From Bradyrhizobium betae (GTDB taxonomy: Bacteria > Pseudomonadota > Alphaproteobacteria > Rhizobiales > Xanthobacteraceae), in NCBI RefSeq assembly GCF_004123905.1, contig NZ_MZXW01000033.1:62001-126000 (forward strand): a stretch of 64,000 nt of DNA, in the 5' to 3' direction. The notes below the pieces were generated by a model. That model was not told the origin of the DNA, ran no database searches, and was given only the letters and a program-made list of their open reading frames with translations. The position numbers and the translations under genes are program-made. How positions within the stretch are numbered: the first letter of the stretch is position 1; every line of letters starts with the position of its first letter. This document shows positions 8,760-16,390 of this stretch, piece after piece.

Positions 8760-9509
8760 ATGCGGCTGCAGGGGCGCACGGCGATCATCACGGGAGCAGC
8801 TTCGGGCATCGGCCGCGCCAGCGCAAAGCTGTTCGCCGAAGAAGGTGCGCATCTTGCTCTGGTCGATCGGGATGCCGCGGGCCTCGCAGAGACTCTGAGC
8901 TTGGCCGGCGAAGCAACCACGCATGTCGGCGACGTCGGTGATGCCGGTTTCGCCGAGACCGTCGTCAGAGACGTCGTGGCACGGCACGGCCAACTCGATA
9001 TCCTCATGACCGCGGCCGGCTTCTCCGTCGGCGGTACGGTGCTGACGACGAGCCCGGAGGACTGGGACGCGGTGTTCCGCGCCAATGTCGGCGGCACCTG
9101 GCTGTGGGCGCGCGCCGCGGTGCCGCAGATGCAAAAACAGAAGAGCGGCTCGATCATCACACTGGCGTCGCAGCTTGCGATCGCCGGCGGCAAGGGCAAC
9201 AGCGCCTATATCGCCGCCAAGGGTGCGATCATCAGCCTCACGCGGACCATGGCGGTGGATTTTGCGACCGACGGCATCCGTGTCAATGCGATTGCGCCGG
9301 GCGCGATCGATACGCCGATGCTTCGCCGCAGCTTTGCCCGCCACGCCAATTCGGACGAGGTGCGCGAAGCCTCGCGCAATCGCCACGCCATGAAGCGGTT
9401 TGGCCAGGCGGAGGAAATCGCGCAGACTGCGCTGCATCTTGCCAGCGATGCCTCCTCGTTCACGACCGGCACCGTGGCGGTGGTCGACGGAGGCTGGCTC
9501 GCGGCATGA
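8760..9509 (+). CDS. SDR family oxidoreductase
   Basis: A 249-residue classical short-chain dehydrogenase. TGAASGIG at 11-18 binds NAD(P), N109 (RANVGG), S137, Y150 and K154 form the catalytic tetrad, and APGAIDTPM is the usual substrate-loop start. The aspartate after beta-2 (VDRD) suggests NAD preference. It begins two bases after the previous stop and overlaps the next gene by ATGA, so it is co-translated with the epimerase and the monooxygenase-like gene. It resembles FabG-like alcohol or 3-hydroxyacyl dehydrogenases; the substrate is not evident. Confidence 0.9.
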   Translation: MRLQGRTAIITGAASGIGRASAKLFAEEGAHLALVDRDAAGLAETLSLAGEATTHVGDVGDAGFAETVVRDVVARHGQLDILMTAAGFSVGGTVLTTSPEDWDAVFRANVGGTWLWARAAVPQMQKQKSGSIITLASQLAIAGGKGNSAYIAAKGAIISLTRTMAVDFATDGIRVNAIAPGAIDTPMLRRSFARHANSDEVREASRNRHAMKRFGQAEEIAQTALHLASDASSFTTGTVAVVDGGWLAA

Positions 9510-10942
9510 GTGACGCGCTGACAGAGCTCGAAGCGGGCGTTCGCGCCGATCTCGCCATGATCGCACATCCGCACGCGGCATGGCTCGAACCGAAGACCGG
9601 CCCGGACGGCAAGCCCGCGCTCGATGTGCTCATCATCGGCGCCGGCCAGTCGGGCATCGCCATCGGCTTCGGCCTTCTGCGTTCGCGCGTCAGCAACATC
9701 CTGCTGCTGGACAAGGCCGAGGAGGGAAAGGAGGGCCCGTGGCTCACCTATGCCCGCATGCCGACGCTGCGCAGCCCGAAGGATTACACCGGCCCTGACC
9801 TCGATATTCCCAGCCTGACCTATCAGTCCTGGCACGAAGCCCGCTTCGGCAAGGAGAGCTGGCAGACGCTGAACCTGATCCTGAGGGAGCATTGGGCGGA
9901 GTATCTGCTCTGGCTGCGGCGCACGATCGGCTTGCCGGTTCGCAATGGCTGTGAGCTCCTGGAGATTGCTCCGGCGGCCGATGGCCTGCTCGCCGCGCGC
10001 GTGAAGCGCGCCGACGGCGTCGCGACGCTTTACGCGCGCAAGATCGTGCTGGCGACAGGGCAGGAGGGCACGGGCGACTGGATGATCCCGGAGCCGCTGC
10101 GCGCTCTGCCGGCGAGCTCGATCGCAACCGTTGCCGACGACATCGATTTCGAAAGCCTGCGCGGCAGGCGCGTCGCCGTGATCGGTGCCGGCGCGTCTGC
10201 CTTCGACAATGCGGCAACGGCGCTCGAGGCCGGCGCAGCCGAAGTGCATCTGCTTTGCCGCCGCGCGCAGATCCAGGTGATCCAGCCCTATCGCTGGCTG
10301 ACTTTTCGCGGGTTCCTGCGTCATCTCAGCGATCTCGACGATGCCTGGCGCTGGCGCTTCATGCGCACCATCCTCGAGATGCGCGAAGGGTTTCCGCAGC
10401 CGACATACGACCGCTGTGCGCGCCACGCCAATTTCACATTGCACGAAGGCGCGCCGCTGGAAGCGGCACGACAGACCGCGGGCGGCGTCGAGTTGCAGAC
10501 GCCGCGCGGCATCGTCGCGGCCGATCTCGTCATCTGCGGCACCGGCATCGACATGAATTTTACCGGCCGCGGCGAACTCGCCAAATTCGCCGGCAATATC
10601 GCGACGTGGGCGGATCGCTATCAGCCGCCGGAGAATGAGCGCAACGCGCGGCTCGGCCGCTTCCCTTATCTCGGCGACGATTACGCCTTCACCGAGCGCG
10701 TGCCGGGCGAAACGCCTTGGATCTCCGACATCCATCTCTTCGCCATCGCCTCCACCATGAGCTTTGGTCCGTCGGGATCGTCGATCAACGCGATGACGAC
10801 CGCCGTGCCGAAGCTGGTGAATGGCCTGACGCGCGGGCTGTTTCGCGCGGATATCGCGCGTCATTGGGCCTCGCTCAGCGCCTATGACGTGCCGCAGGCC
10901 GTGGTCACCCGGCCGGCGGGAAAAATGGGGGAATCGCGGTGA
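9506..10942 (+). CDS. NAD(P)/FAD-dependent oxidoreductase, flavin monooxygenase-like
   Basis: A 478-residue protein with two dinucleotide-binding motifs: GAGQSG at 45-50 for FAD and GAGASAFD at 227-234 for NAD(P)H, plus an ATG-type segment (LATGQEG) near 183. The layout matches class B flavoprotein monooxygenases and their relatives. The FxGxxxHxxxW fingerprint of Baeyer-Villiger enzymes is not visible between the two motifs, so the exact reaction is open. It may oxygenate an amine, sulfur or carbonyl intermediate of the hydantoin block. It is the last gene of the block; the first importer operon has its own promoter 38 bp after its stop codon. Confidence 0.83.
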   Translation: MSDALTELEAGVRADLAMIAHPHAAWLEPKTGPDGKPALDVLIIGAGQSGIAIGFGLLRSRVSNILLLDKAEEGKEGPWLTYARMPTLRSPKDYTGPDLDIPSLTYQSWHEARFGKESWQTLNLILREHWAEYLLWLRRTIGLPVRNGCELLEIAPAADGLLAARVKRADGVATLYARKIVLATGQEGTGDWMIPEPLRALPASSIATVADDIDFESLRGRRVAVIGAGASAFDNAATALEAGAAEVHLLCRRAQIQVIQPYRWLTFRGFLRHLSDLDDAWRWRFMRTILEMREGFPQPTYDRCARHANFTLHEGAPLEAARQTAGGVELQTPRGIVAADLVICGTGIDMNFTGRGELAKFAGNIATWADRYQPPENERNARLGRFPYLGDDYAFTERVPGETPWISDIHLFAIASTMSFGPSGSSINAMTTAVPKLVNGLTRGLFRADIARHWASLSAYDVPQAVVTRPAGKMGESR

Positions 10943-10980
10943 TCATCCATGCGCCGCCGCGACGAAGCGCCCTCCAGGTT

Positions 10981-10996
10981 TGGCGCGCAACTTGCT
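10981..10996 (+). promoter_or_regulatory. Candidate sigma-54 (-24/-12) promoter of importer A
   Basis: TGGCGCG-N4-TTGCT with the GG (10982-10983) and GC (10994-10995) separated exactly as in RpoN promoters. Predicted start is about 11007, giving a leader of about 43 nt before ATG 11050. One base (A to G in TGGCA) departs from consensus. No activator site was identified. Confidence 0.6.
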
Positions 10997-11049
10997 TCTT
11001 TCTTAACCTGCCTTGCTGGCGTTCTCGTACGAAATTCAGGGAAAAACCA

Positions 11050-12669
11050 ATGCGTTTTGTGTCTTTCAGGCCGGCGGCCGGCGTCCTCGCCACCACCGCG
11101 CTGTTGCTCATCGCCACCGCGCCTTCGCAGGCGCAGACCAGGGCCGAGACATTGCGCTACGTCACCGGCGCATCGGTGAACACGCTCGATCCCAACATTC
11201 CGGGCTCGACGCGCGAGTCGTTCGCGCTGAGCATGAGCACCTATGACCGGCTGGTGGCGTTCGGCCGCAAGCAGCTCAACGGCAAATGGGTGTTCGATCT
11301 CGACACGATCACGGGCGAGCTCGCCGAGAGCTACGACGTCAGCCCGGACGGCCTGAAGATCACCTTCCGCTTGCGCAAGGACGCAAAATTCCAGGACGGC
11401 TCGCCTGTCACGGCCGAGGACGTGAAATGGTCGCTCGATCGCTGCGTCACCGCACCGATCCTCGGCAAGGCGCAGCTGCTGACGGGGTCGCTGACGTCGG
11501 CCGATCAGTTCAAGGTGATCGATCCTCTGACCATCGAGGTGACGCTGCCAAAGCCCGACAAGCTCGCGCTGCCAAATCTCGCCACCGTCTATCCCATGAT
11601 CATCAACTCGAAGGTCGCGAAGGAGCACGCTACCGCGGATGATCCCTGGGCGACCGCGTGGCTGAAGGAGCACACCGCCGGCAGCGGCGCTTATGTTGTG
11701 GAAACTTTCAAGCCCGGTGAGCAGGTCATGCTCAAGCGCGACGAGGCCTGGAATCGCGGCTCGGCCAACAAGCCGGCGTTCTTCAAGCGTGTGATCATTC
11801 AGTCGGTGCCGGAGCCGGCAACGCGCGCCAACCTCGTCGAGCGCGGCGATGCTGATATCGTCGTCGATCTCCAGGCCAGCGACGTGCAGTCGCTCGAGGC
11901 CAAGGGCAAGCTCAAGGTGATCTCCACGCCGCAATACAATGCGATCACCTTCGTCTCGATGAACAACCAGATGCCGCCGTTCGACAACGTCAATGTCCGC
12001 CGCGCCATCGCCTACGCGCTGCCATATGACGACATGTTCAAGGCGGCGCTGTTCGGCCGCGGCTCGCCGCTGTTCGGCGCGACCTGGGCAGACGGCAAAC
12101 CGGCGAACGGCATCTATCCGTTCCAGCAGCCGGTGAAGCTCGATCTCGACAAGGCCCGCGAATATCTCAAGGCCGCAGGCCTTCCGGAAGGCTTCTCGAC
12201 CACCTTCAGCTTCAACGTCGGCCAGGCCTCGACCGCGGAGCCGATGGCCGCGCTGGTGAAGGAATCGCTTGGCAAGATCGGGATCAAGGTCGACATCCAG
12301 AAGCTGCCGGATGCGCAGATGTCGACACAGATCAACGAGAAGAAGCTTCCGTTCTACACCGAAGGCATCGTCGCCTGGCTGCCGTCGACCGACTACTTCT
12401 ACCGCAACTTCTACACCGGTAATCAGCGGTGGAATTACAGCTCGATCAACAACCCGGACCTTGCTGCGATCGCGCAGGAAGCACGGTTCGAGCCGGATAA
12501 GGCCAAGTATGAGGAAGCCGGCCGCAAGCTCAATGCGATGCATTTCGACCTGATGCCGCAGGTGATGCTGTGGCAGCCGAACCAGGATGCGGTGATGGCC
12601 TCGTCGGTCGAGGGATACACCTACGAGTTCCATCGTCAGGTCGACTATCGCGACGTCAGCCGCAAGTGA
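11050..12669 (+). CDS. Importer A: periplasmic peptide/opine-type substrate-binding protein
   Basis: A 539-residue family 5 (DppA/OppA/NikA) solute-binding protein. A Sec signal peptide (residues about 1-27, ending PSQAQA) precedes a mature region starting with ETLRYV. Family landmarks include LDPN near 50 and the LRKDAKFQDGSPVTAEDVKWS segment that marks the family 5 domain; this tract is partly quoted only by its key residues FQDGSPVTA. It would capture the substrate in the periplasm for the permeases encoded next. It stands behind a -24/-12 promoter and shortly after the hydantoin block, so a peptide, amide or hydantoin-related ligand is plausible but unproven. Confidence 0.92.
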   Translation: MRFVSFRPAAGVLATTALLLIATAPSQAQTRAETLRYVTGASVNTLDPNIPGSTRESFALSMSTYDRLVAFGRKQLNGKWVFDLDTITGELAESYDVSPDGLKITFRLRKDAKFQDGSPVTAEDVKWSLDRCVTAPILGKAQLLTGSLTSADQFKVIDPLTIEVTLPKPDKLALPNLATVYPMIINSKVAKEHATADDPWATAWLKEHTAGSGAYVVETFKPGEQVMLKRDEAWNRGSANKPAFFKRVIIQSVPEPATRANLVERGDADIVVDLQASDVQSLEAKGKLKVISTPQYNAITFVSMNNQMPPFDNVNVRRAIAYALPYDDMFKAALFGRGSPLFGATWADGKPANGIYPFQQPVKLDLDKAREYLKAAGLPEGFSTTFSFNVGQASTAEPMAALVKESLGKIGIKVDIQKLPDAQMSTQINEKKLPFYTEGIVAWLPSTDYFYRNFYTGNQRWNYSSINNPDLAAIAQEARFEPDKAKYEEAGRKLNAMHFDLMPQVMLWQPNQDAVMASSVEGYTYEFHRQVDYRDVSRK

Positions 12670-12698
12670 TAGCGTCAAACGCTGGGGAGTTCTGAATC

Positions 12699-13733
12699 GT
12701 GAAGACCGGTCTTGGCGCAACGATGGTGCGGGCGGGCAGGCGGCTTCTGTCGTCGCTGCCGGCGCTGTTCGGTGTGCTGGTCTTCACCTTTCTCCTGATG
12801 CGCGTCCTGCCCGGCGACCCCGCGGTGTTCTTCGCCTCGGGGCCTAACGCCGGCAAGGAGGAGATCGAGCTGATCCGCAAGCAGATGGGGCTCGACAAGT
12901 CGGTGCCGGAGCAGCTCGTGTTCTATCTCTCCGACATCGGCCGCGGCAATCTCGGCCGCTCCATGATGACGGGGCAGCCGGTGCTCAAGGATCTGCGCGA
13001 GCGGCTGCCGGCCTCGTTGGAGCTCACCTTCACCGCGCTGTTGATTGCGCTGATCGCTGCGGTGCCGCTCGGCGTGGTCGCGGCGCTGCGGCCGGGGTCG
13101 GCAGTCGATCACGGCGTACGGCTGTTCTGCGCGCTCGGCGTCTGCGTGCCGACCTTTGTTTCTGGCCTCTTGCTGATCTACGTCTTCTACTACCTGCTCG
13201 GGCTCGCACCCGATCCGACCGGGCGCATTGACGTCTTCACGTCGTTGCCGCCGTCACGCACCGGCTTCCTGTCGATCGATTTCCTGCTGGCTGGAGATTT
13301 TGAGGGCTGGTGGGCGGCCTGCAAGCAGCTGATCCTGCCGGCGGTGAGTATGGCGCTGTTTGTCATCGCGCCGCTGGCGCGGATCACACGCGCCTCGATG
13401 CTGGTCTCGCTCGGCAGCGATTTCGTCCGCACCGCGCGCTCGGTCGGATTGTCCTGGCATAAGGTGGTCGTCACCTACGCGCTCCGGAACGCGATCCTCC
13501 CCGTCATCACCATCGCCGGCATCGTGTTCTCGACCATGCTGGGCGCCAATGTGCTGGTGGAGAAGGTGTTCTCCTGGCCGGGCGTGGCGTCCTACGCGCT
13601 CGATGCGCTGTTGTCCTCCGACTATGCGCCGGTGCAGGGTTTTGTGCTGCTGATGGCTGGCATCTTCGTGCTGGTTAATCTCATCGTCGATGTCTGCTAC
13701 GGCATCGCCGATCCCAGGGTGTCGATCGAATGA
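12699..13733 (+). CDS. Importer A: ABC permease (DppB type)
   Basis: A 344-residue inner-membrane permease. The N-terminal segment after RRLLSSLPALFGV, the RVLPGDPA motif, and the EAA-type cytoplasmic loop (RTARSVGLSW) are the DppB signatures. About six transmembrane helices are visible. It differs from the other DppB proteins here by an insertion near residues 185-205 (SLPPSRTGF), a large periplasmic loop. GTG 12699 is used as the start because GGGGAG lies about 9 nt upstream; ATG 12723 is the alternative. It ends in an ATGA overlap with the next permease. Confidence 0.92.
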   Translation: MKTGLGATMVRAGRRLLSSLPALFGVLVFTFLLMRVLPGDPAVFFASGPNAGKEEIELIRKQMGLDKSVPEQLVFYLSDIGRGNLGRSMMTGQPVLKDLRERLPASLELTFTALLIALIAAVPLGVVAALRPGSAVDHGVRLFCALGVCVPTFVSGLLLIYVFYYLLGLAPDPTGRIDVFTSLPPSRTGFLSIDFLLAGDFEGWWAACKQLILPAVSMALFVIAPLARITRASMLVSLGSDFVRTARSVGLSWHKVVVTYALRNAILPVITIAGIVFSTMLGANVLVEKVFSWPGVASYALDALLSSDYAPVQGFVLLMAGIFVLVNLIVDVCYGIADPRVSIE

Positions 13734-14578
13734 CCAGCGCAACCCTCCGTCATTCGGTCTGGATCCTCCGCGGCAACCCGCTTACGGCTGTGGCCGCAGC
13801 CGGTGTAATGCTGTTCGTTCTGCTCGCGATCTTCGGCCCCTGGATCGTTCCTTACGATCCTGTGGTCTCCAATGTCTCGGAAGCCCTACTGCCGCCGAGC
13901 GCGGCTCATCTCGCCGGCACCGACCAGCTCGGGCGCGATGTGTTCAGCCGCCTCGTCATCGCCGCGCGGCTCGACCTCACGATTGCGGTGTCGGCGGTCG
14001 GTATCTCCTTCGTAATCGGCGCCGTCGTCGGCGCGTTCTGCGGTTATACTGGCGGCAAGCTTGACCGCGCGGTCGGCCGCTTCGTCGACGTGATGATGGC
14101 GTTCCCGCTGTTCGTGCTGGCCATGGCGATGGTCGCAGCGCTCGGTAACCGGATCGAGAACATCGTGATCGCAACCGCGATCATCAATCTTCCCTTCTAC
14201 ATCCGTTTCGCGCGGGCCGAGGTCAACGTCCGCCGCAACGTCGGCTGGGTGGAAGCCGCGCGCGCCTGCGGCGAGAGCCATTTTTCGGTGGTGCTGCGCT
14301 TTCTGCTGCCGAACATCCTGCCGGCGATGGCGGTGCAGATCTCACTCAACCTCGGCTGGGCCATTCTCAATGCGGCCGGTCTGTCCTTCATCGGCCTCGG
14401 CGTCAAGCCGCCGACGCCGGAATGGGGCATCATGGTCGCGGAAGGCGCACGCTTCATCTCGACCGGGCGGTGGTGGCTGGTGGCCTTTCCGGGCCTTGCG
14501 CTGATGATGGCCGTGCTGTGCTTCAATCTCCTCGGGGACGGGATGCGGGACATTCTCGATCCCCGCATGCGCACATGA
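13730..14578 (+). CDS. Importer A: ABC permease (DppC type)
   Basis: A 282-residue partner permease. DppC hallmarks are the HLAGTDQLGRDVFSRL segment near 65, the EAA loop (EAARACGESH), and the C-terminal LLGDGMRDILDPRM. Five to six transmembrane helices follow a short cytoplasmic N-terminus. It forms a heterodimer with the 12699 permease. Start overlaps the stop of that gene (ATGA) and its own stop overlaps the ATPase start (ATGA), so stoichiometric coupled translation is expected. Confidence 0.93.
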   Translation: MTSATLRHSVWILRGNPLTAVAAAGVMLFVLLAIFGPWIVPYDPVVSNVSEALLPPSAAHLAGTDQLGRDVFSRLVIAARLDLTIAVSAVGISFVIGAVVGAFCGYTGGKLDRAVGRFVDVMMAFPLFVLAMAMVAALGNRIENIVIATAIINLPFYIRFARAEVNVRRNVGWVEAARACGESHFSVVLRFLLPNILPAMAVQISLNLGWAILNAAGLSFIGLGVKPPTPEWGIMVAEGARFISTGRWWLVAFPGLALMMAVLCFNLLGDGMRDILDPRMRT

Positions 14579-16245
14579 GCGAGGACCTGCTAGAGATCAA
14601 CGACCTCCAGGTCGCGTTCACGACGCGGCGTGGCGTGGTCGAGGCGGTGCGCGGCATCACGCTCACCGTCGCAAAGGGCGAGATGCTTGGCCTTGTCGGC
14701 GAGAGCGGCTCGGGCAAGTCGGTCACAGGGTTCGCAACGACACGGCTGCTCGATGCGGCCGGGCGCGTCACCGGCGGCAAAATCCTGTTCCGCGGACAGG
14801 ACGTGACAAAACTCAGGGGAGACGACCTCCGTCAGCTCCAGGGTGCCGCGATGTCGATGATCTTCCAGAATCCGCGGGCGGCGCTAAACCCCATCCGCGC
14901 GATCGGTCTCCAGATCGCGGATGCGATCCTTACGCACAAGAAGATATCGAAGGACGCCGCGCGCGCCGAGGCGCTGGAGTTGCTGCGCGCCGTCCAGATC
15001 CGCGACCCCGAAGCGCGGATGAACGCCTATCCGCACGAGCTCTCCGGCGGCATGTGCCAGCGCGTGATGATCGCAATCGCGATCTCCTGCAATCCCGCGC
15101 TGCTGATCGCGGACGAGCCGACCACCGGCCTCGATGTCACCACCCAGAAGGTTGTGATGGACCTGCTTGCGGAGATCGCCGCCGCGCGCGGCATGGCGAC
15201 GATTTTGATCACGCACGATCTCGGGCTCGCAGCGCGCTATTGCCGCCGCATTGCCGTGATGGAGCGCGGCCGCATCGTCGAGGAGGCAAGTCCCAAGATT
15301 CTCTTCACCGCGCCACAGCACGCTTACACAAAACGCCTCGTTGCGGCATCGCCCACCGCGACATCCCGGATCGAGGATCTCGTGACGGAGGAGGAGCGGG
15401 AGCGCACCGCGGCCGTTGTCAGCAAGCCGAGGCCCGCGCCCGCACACGGTACGCCGCCGCTGCTGGAGGTGCGCAAGCTCGCAAAACGTTTTGACCAGGG
15501 CTCTGCCGCTGTCGCCGACTTCTCGATGACGATGGCAGGCGGCGAGAGCGTCGGCCTCGTCGGCGAATCCGGATCCGGCAAGAGCACGACCTCGCGGATG
15601 ATCTGCCGCCTGATCGACCCGAGCGAGGGCGATATCGTGTTCGACGGACAGTCGATCGGCCATGTCGCGGCGCGCGATTTCCACCGCTCGCGCTTCCGCA
15701 AGGACATCCAGATCGTGTTCCAGGATCCCAACGAGAGCCTCAATCCGCGCTACACGGCCTTCGACTGCATCGCCCATCCTTTGATGCGTCTCGACGGCAT
15801 GCGTGGGGGTGACGCGCTGCGCAAGCGGGTGGAAGAGTGCGCCGAGCGGGTGGGGTTGCCGCTCGACCTGCTGCCGCGCTTTCCGCATCAGCTCTCCGGC
15901 GGCCAGAAGGCCCGCGTCGGCATTGCCCGTGCCATCGCCTGCCGGCCGCGGCTTCTGGTACTGGATGAGCCGACCGCCGCACTTGACGTCTCGGTGCAGG
16001 CGGTTGTGCTGCAACTGCTTGATCGCCTTCGGCGCGAGAACGACATCGCACTTCTGTTCGTCAGCCACGATCTCAACGTGGTGCGCATGCTGTGCGACCG
16101 CACCATCGTGCTGCGCAACGGCAGCATCGTGGAGCAGGGGGAGAGCAGGGCGCTGTTCGATAATCCGAAGACCGACTACACGCGCAAGCTGGTCGAGGCG
16201 ATCCCGCATATCGAGACTGGGCCTGCGCTCGCGGCCGCCCTCTGA
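14575..16245 (+). CDS. Importer A: fused double ABC ATPase (DppD-DppF type)
   Basis: A 556-residue protein with two complete ATPase domains. Walker A motifs are GESGSGKS at 42-49 and again at 330-337; signatures are LSGGM at 156-160 and LSGGQ at 440-444; Walker B boxes are LLIADEPT and LLVLDEPT. A charged linker (about 265-295, TEEERER then KPRPAPA) joins the halves. Both sites look catalytically complete. The arrangement is that of GsiA-like fused ATPases and powers the two upstream permeases. The start ATG 14575 overlaps the previous stop. Confidence 0.94.
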   Translation: MSEDLLEINDLQVAFTTRRGVVEAVRGITLTVAKGEMLGLVGESGSGKSVTGFATTRLLDAAGRVTGGKILFRGQDVTKLRGDDLRQLQGAAMSMIFQNPRAALNPIRAIGLQIADAILTHKKISKDAARAEALELLRAVQIRDPEARMNAYPHELSGGMCQRVMIAIAISCNPALLIADEPTTGLDVTTQKVVMDLLAEIAAARGMATILITHDLGLAARYCRRIAVMERGRIVEEASPKILFTAPQHAYTKRLVAASPTATSRIEDLVTEEERERTAAVVSKPRPAPAHGTPPLLEVRKLAKRFDQGSAAVADFSMTMAGGESVGLVGESGSGKSTTSRMICRLIDPSEGDIVFDGQSIGHVAARDFHRSRFRKDIQIVFQDPNESLNPRYTAFDCIAHPLMRLDGMRGGDALRKRVEECAERVGLPLDLLPRFPHQLSGGQKARVGIARAIACRPRLLVLDEPTAALDVSVQAVVLQLLDRLRRENDIALLFVSHDLNVVRMLCDRTIVLRNGSIVEQGESRALFDNPKTDYTRKLVEAIPHIETGPALAAAL

Positions 16246-16302
16246 GGCCGCGGTCAAATCAACCTGGTTCGGCCCAAAAGTCGGTGGCGGAGGCCCATTT
16301 AC

Positions 16303-16318
16303 TGGCATACCATTTGCA
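16303..16318 (+). promoter_or_regulatory. Candidate sigma-54 (-24/-12) promoter of importer B
   Basis: TGGCATA-N4-TTGCA with GG (16304-16305) and GC (16316-16317) at the correct 12-bp offset. Predicted start is about 16329, leaving a leader of about 62 nt before ATG 16391. It lies in the only sizeable gap (145 bp) between importers A and B, which argues that B is a separate transcription unit. Confidence 0.6.
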
Positions 16319-16347
16319 GGCCAATGGGCTCTGTTTCACTTGCCTTT

Positions 16348-16362
16348 GGCCAATGATTGGCC
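16348..16362. promoter_or_regulatory. Perfect inverted repeat GGCCAAT-G-ATTGGCC in importer B leader
   Basis: Seven-base perfect arms around a single G, located about +20 to +34 relative to the predicted sigma-54 start. An additional GGCCAAT half-site lies at 16319-16325 at the start region. It could be an operator for an unidentified repressor or a small leader hairpin. No cognate regulator can be named. Confidence 0.4.
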
Positions 16363-16390
16363 GGTATCACGGCATTACTGGGAGGACTTC

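Noticed and set aside
12670-12682. AGCG-TCAAA-CGCT hairpin after the importer A binding-protein gene
   Set aside because: Only four base pairs and no T-run; too weak to call a terminator or stabilising loop.
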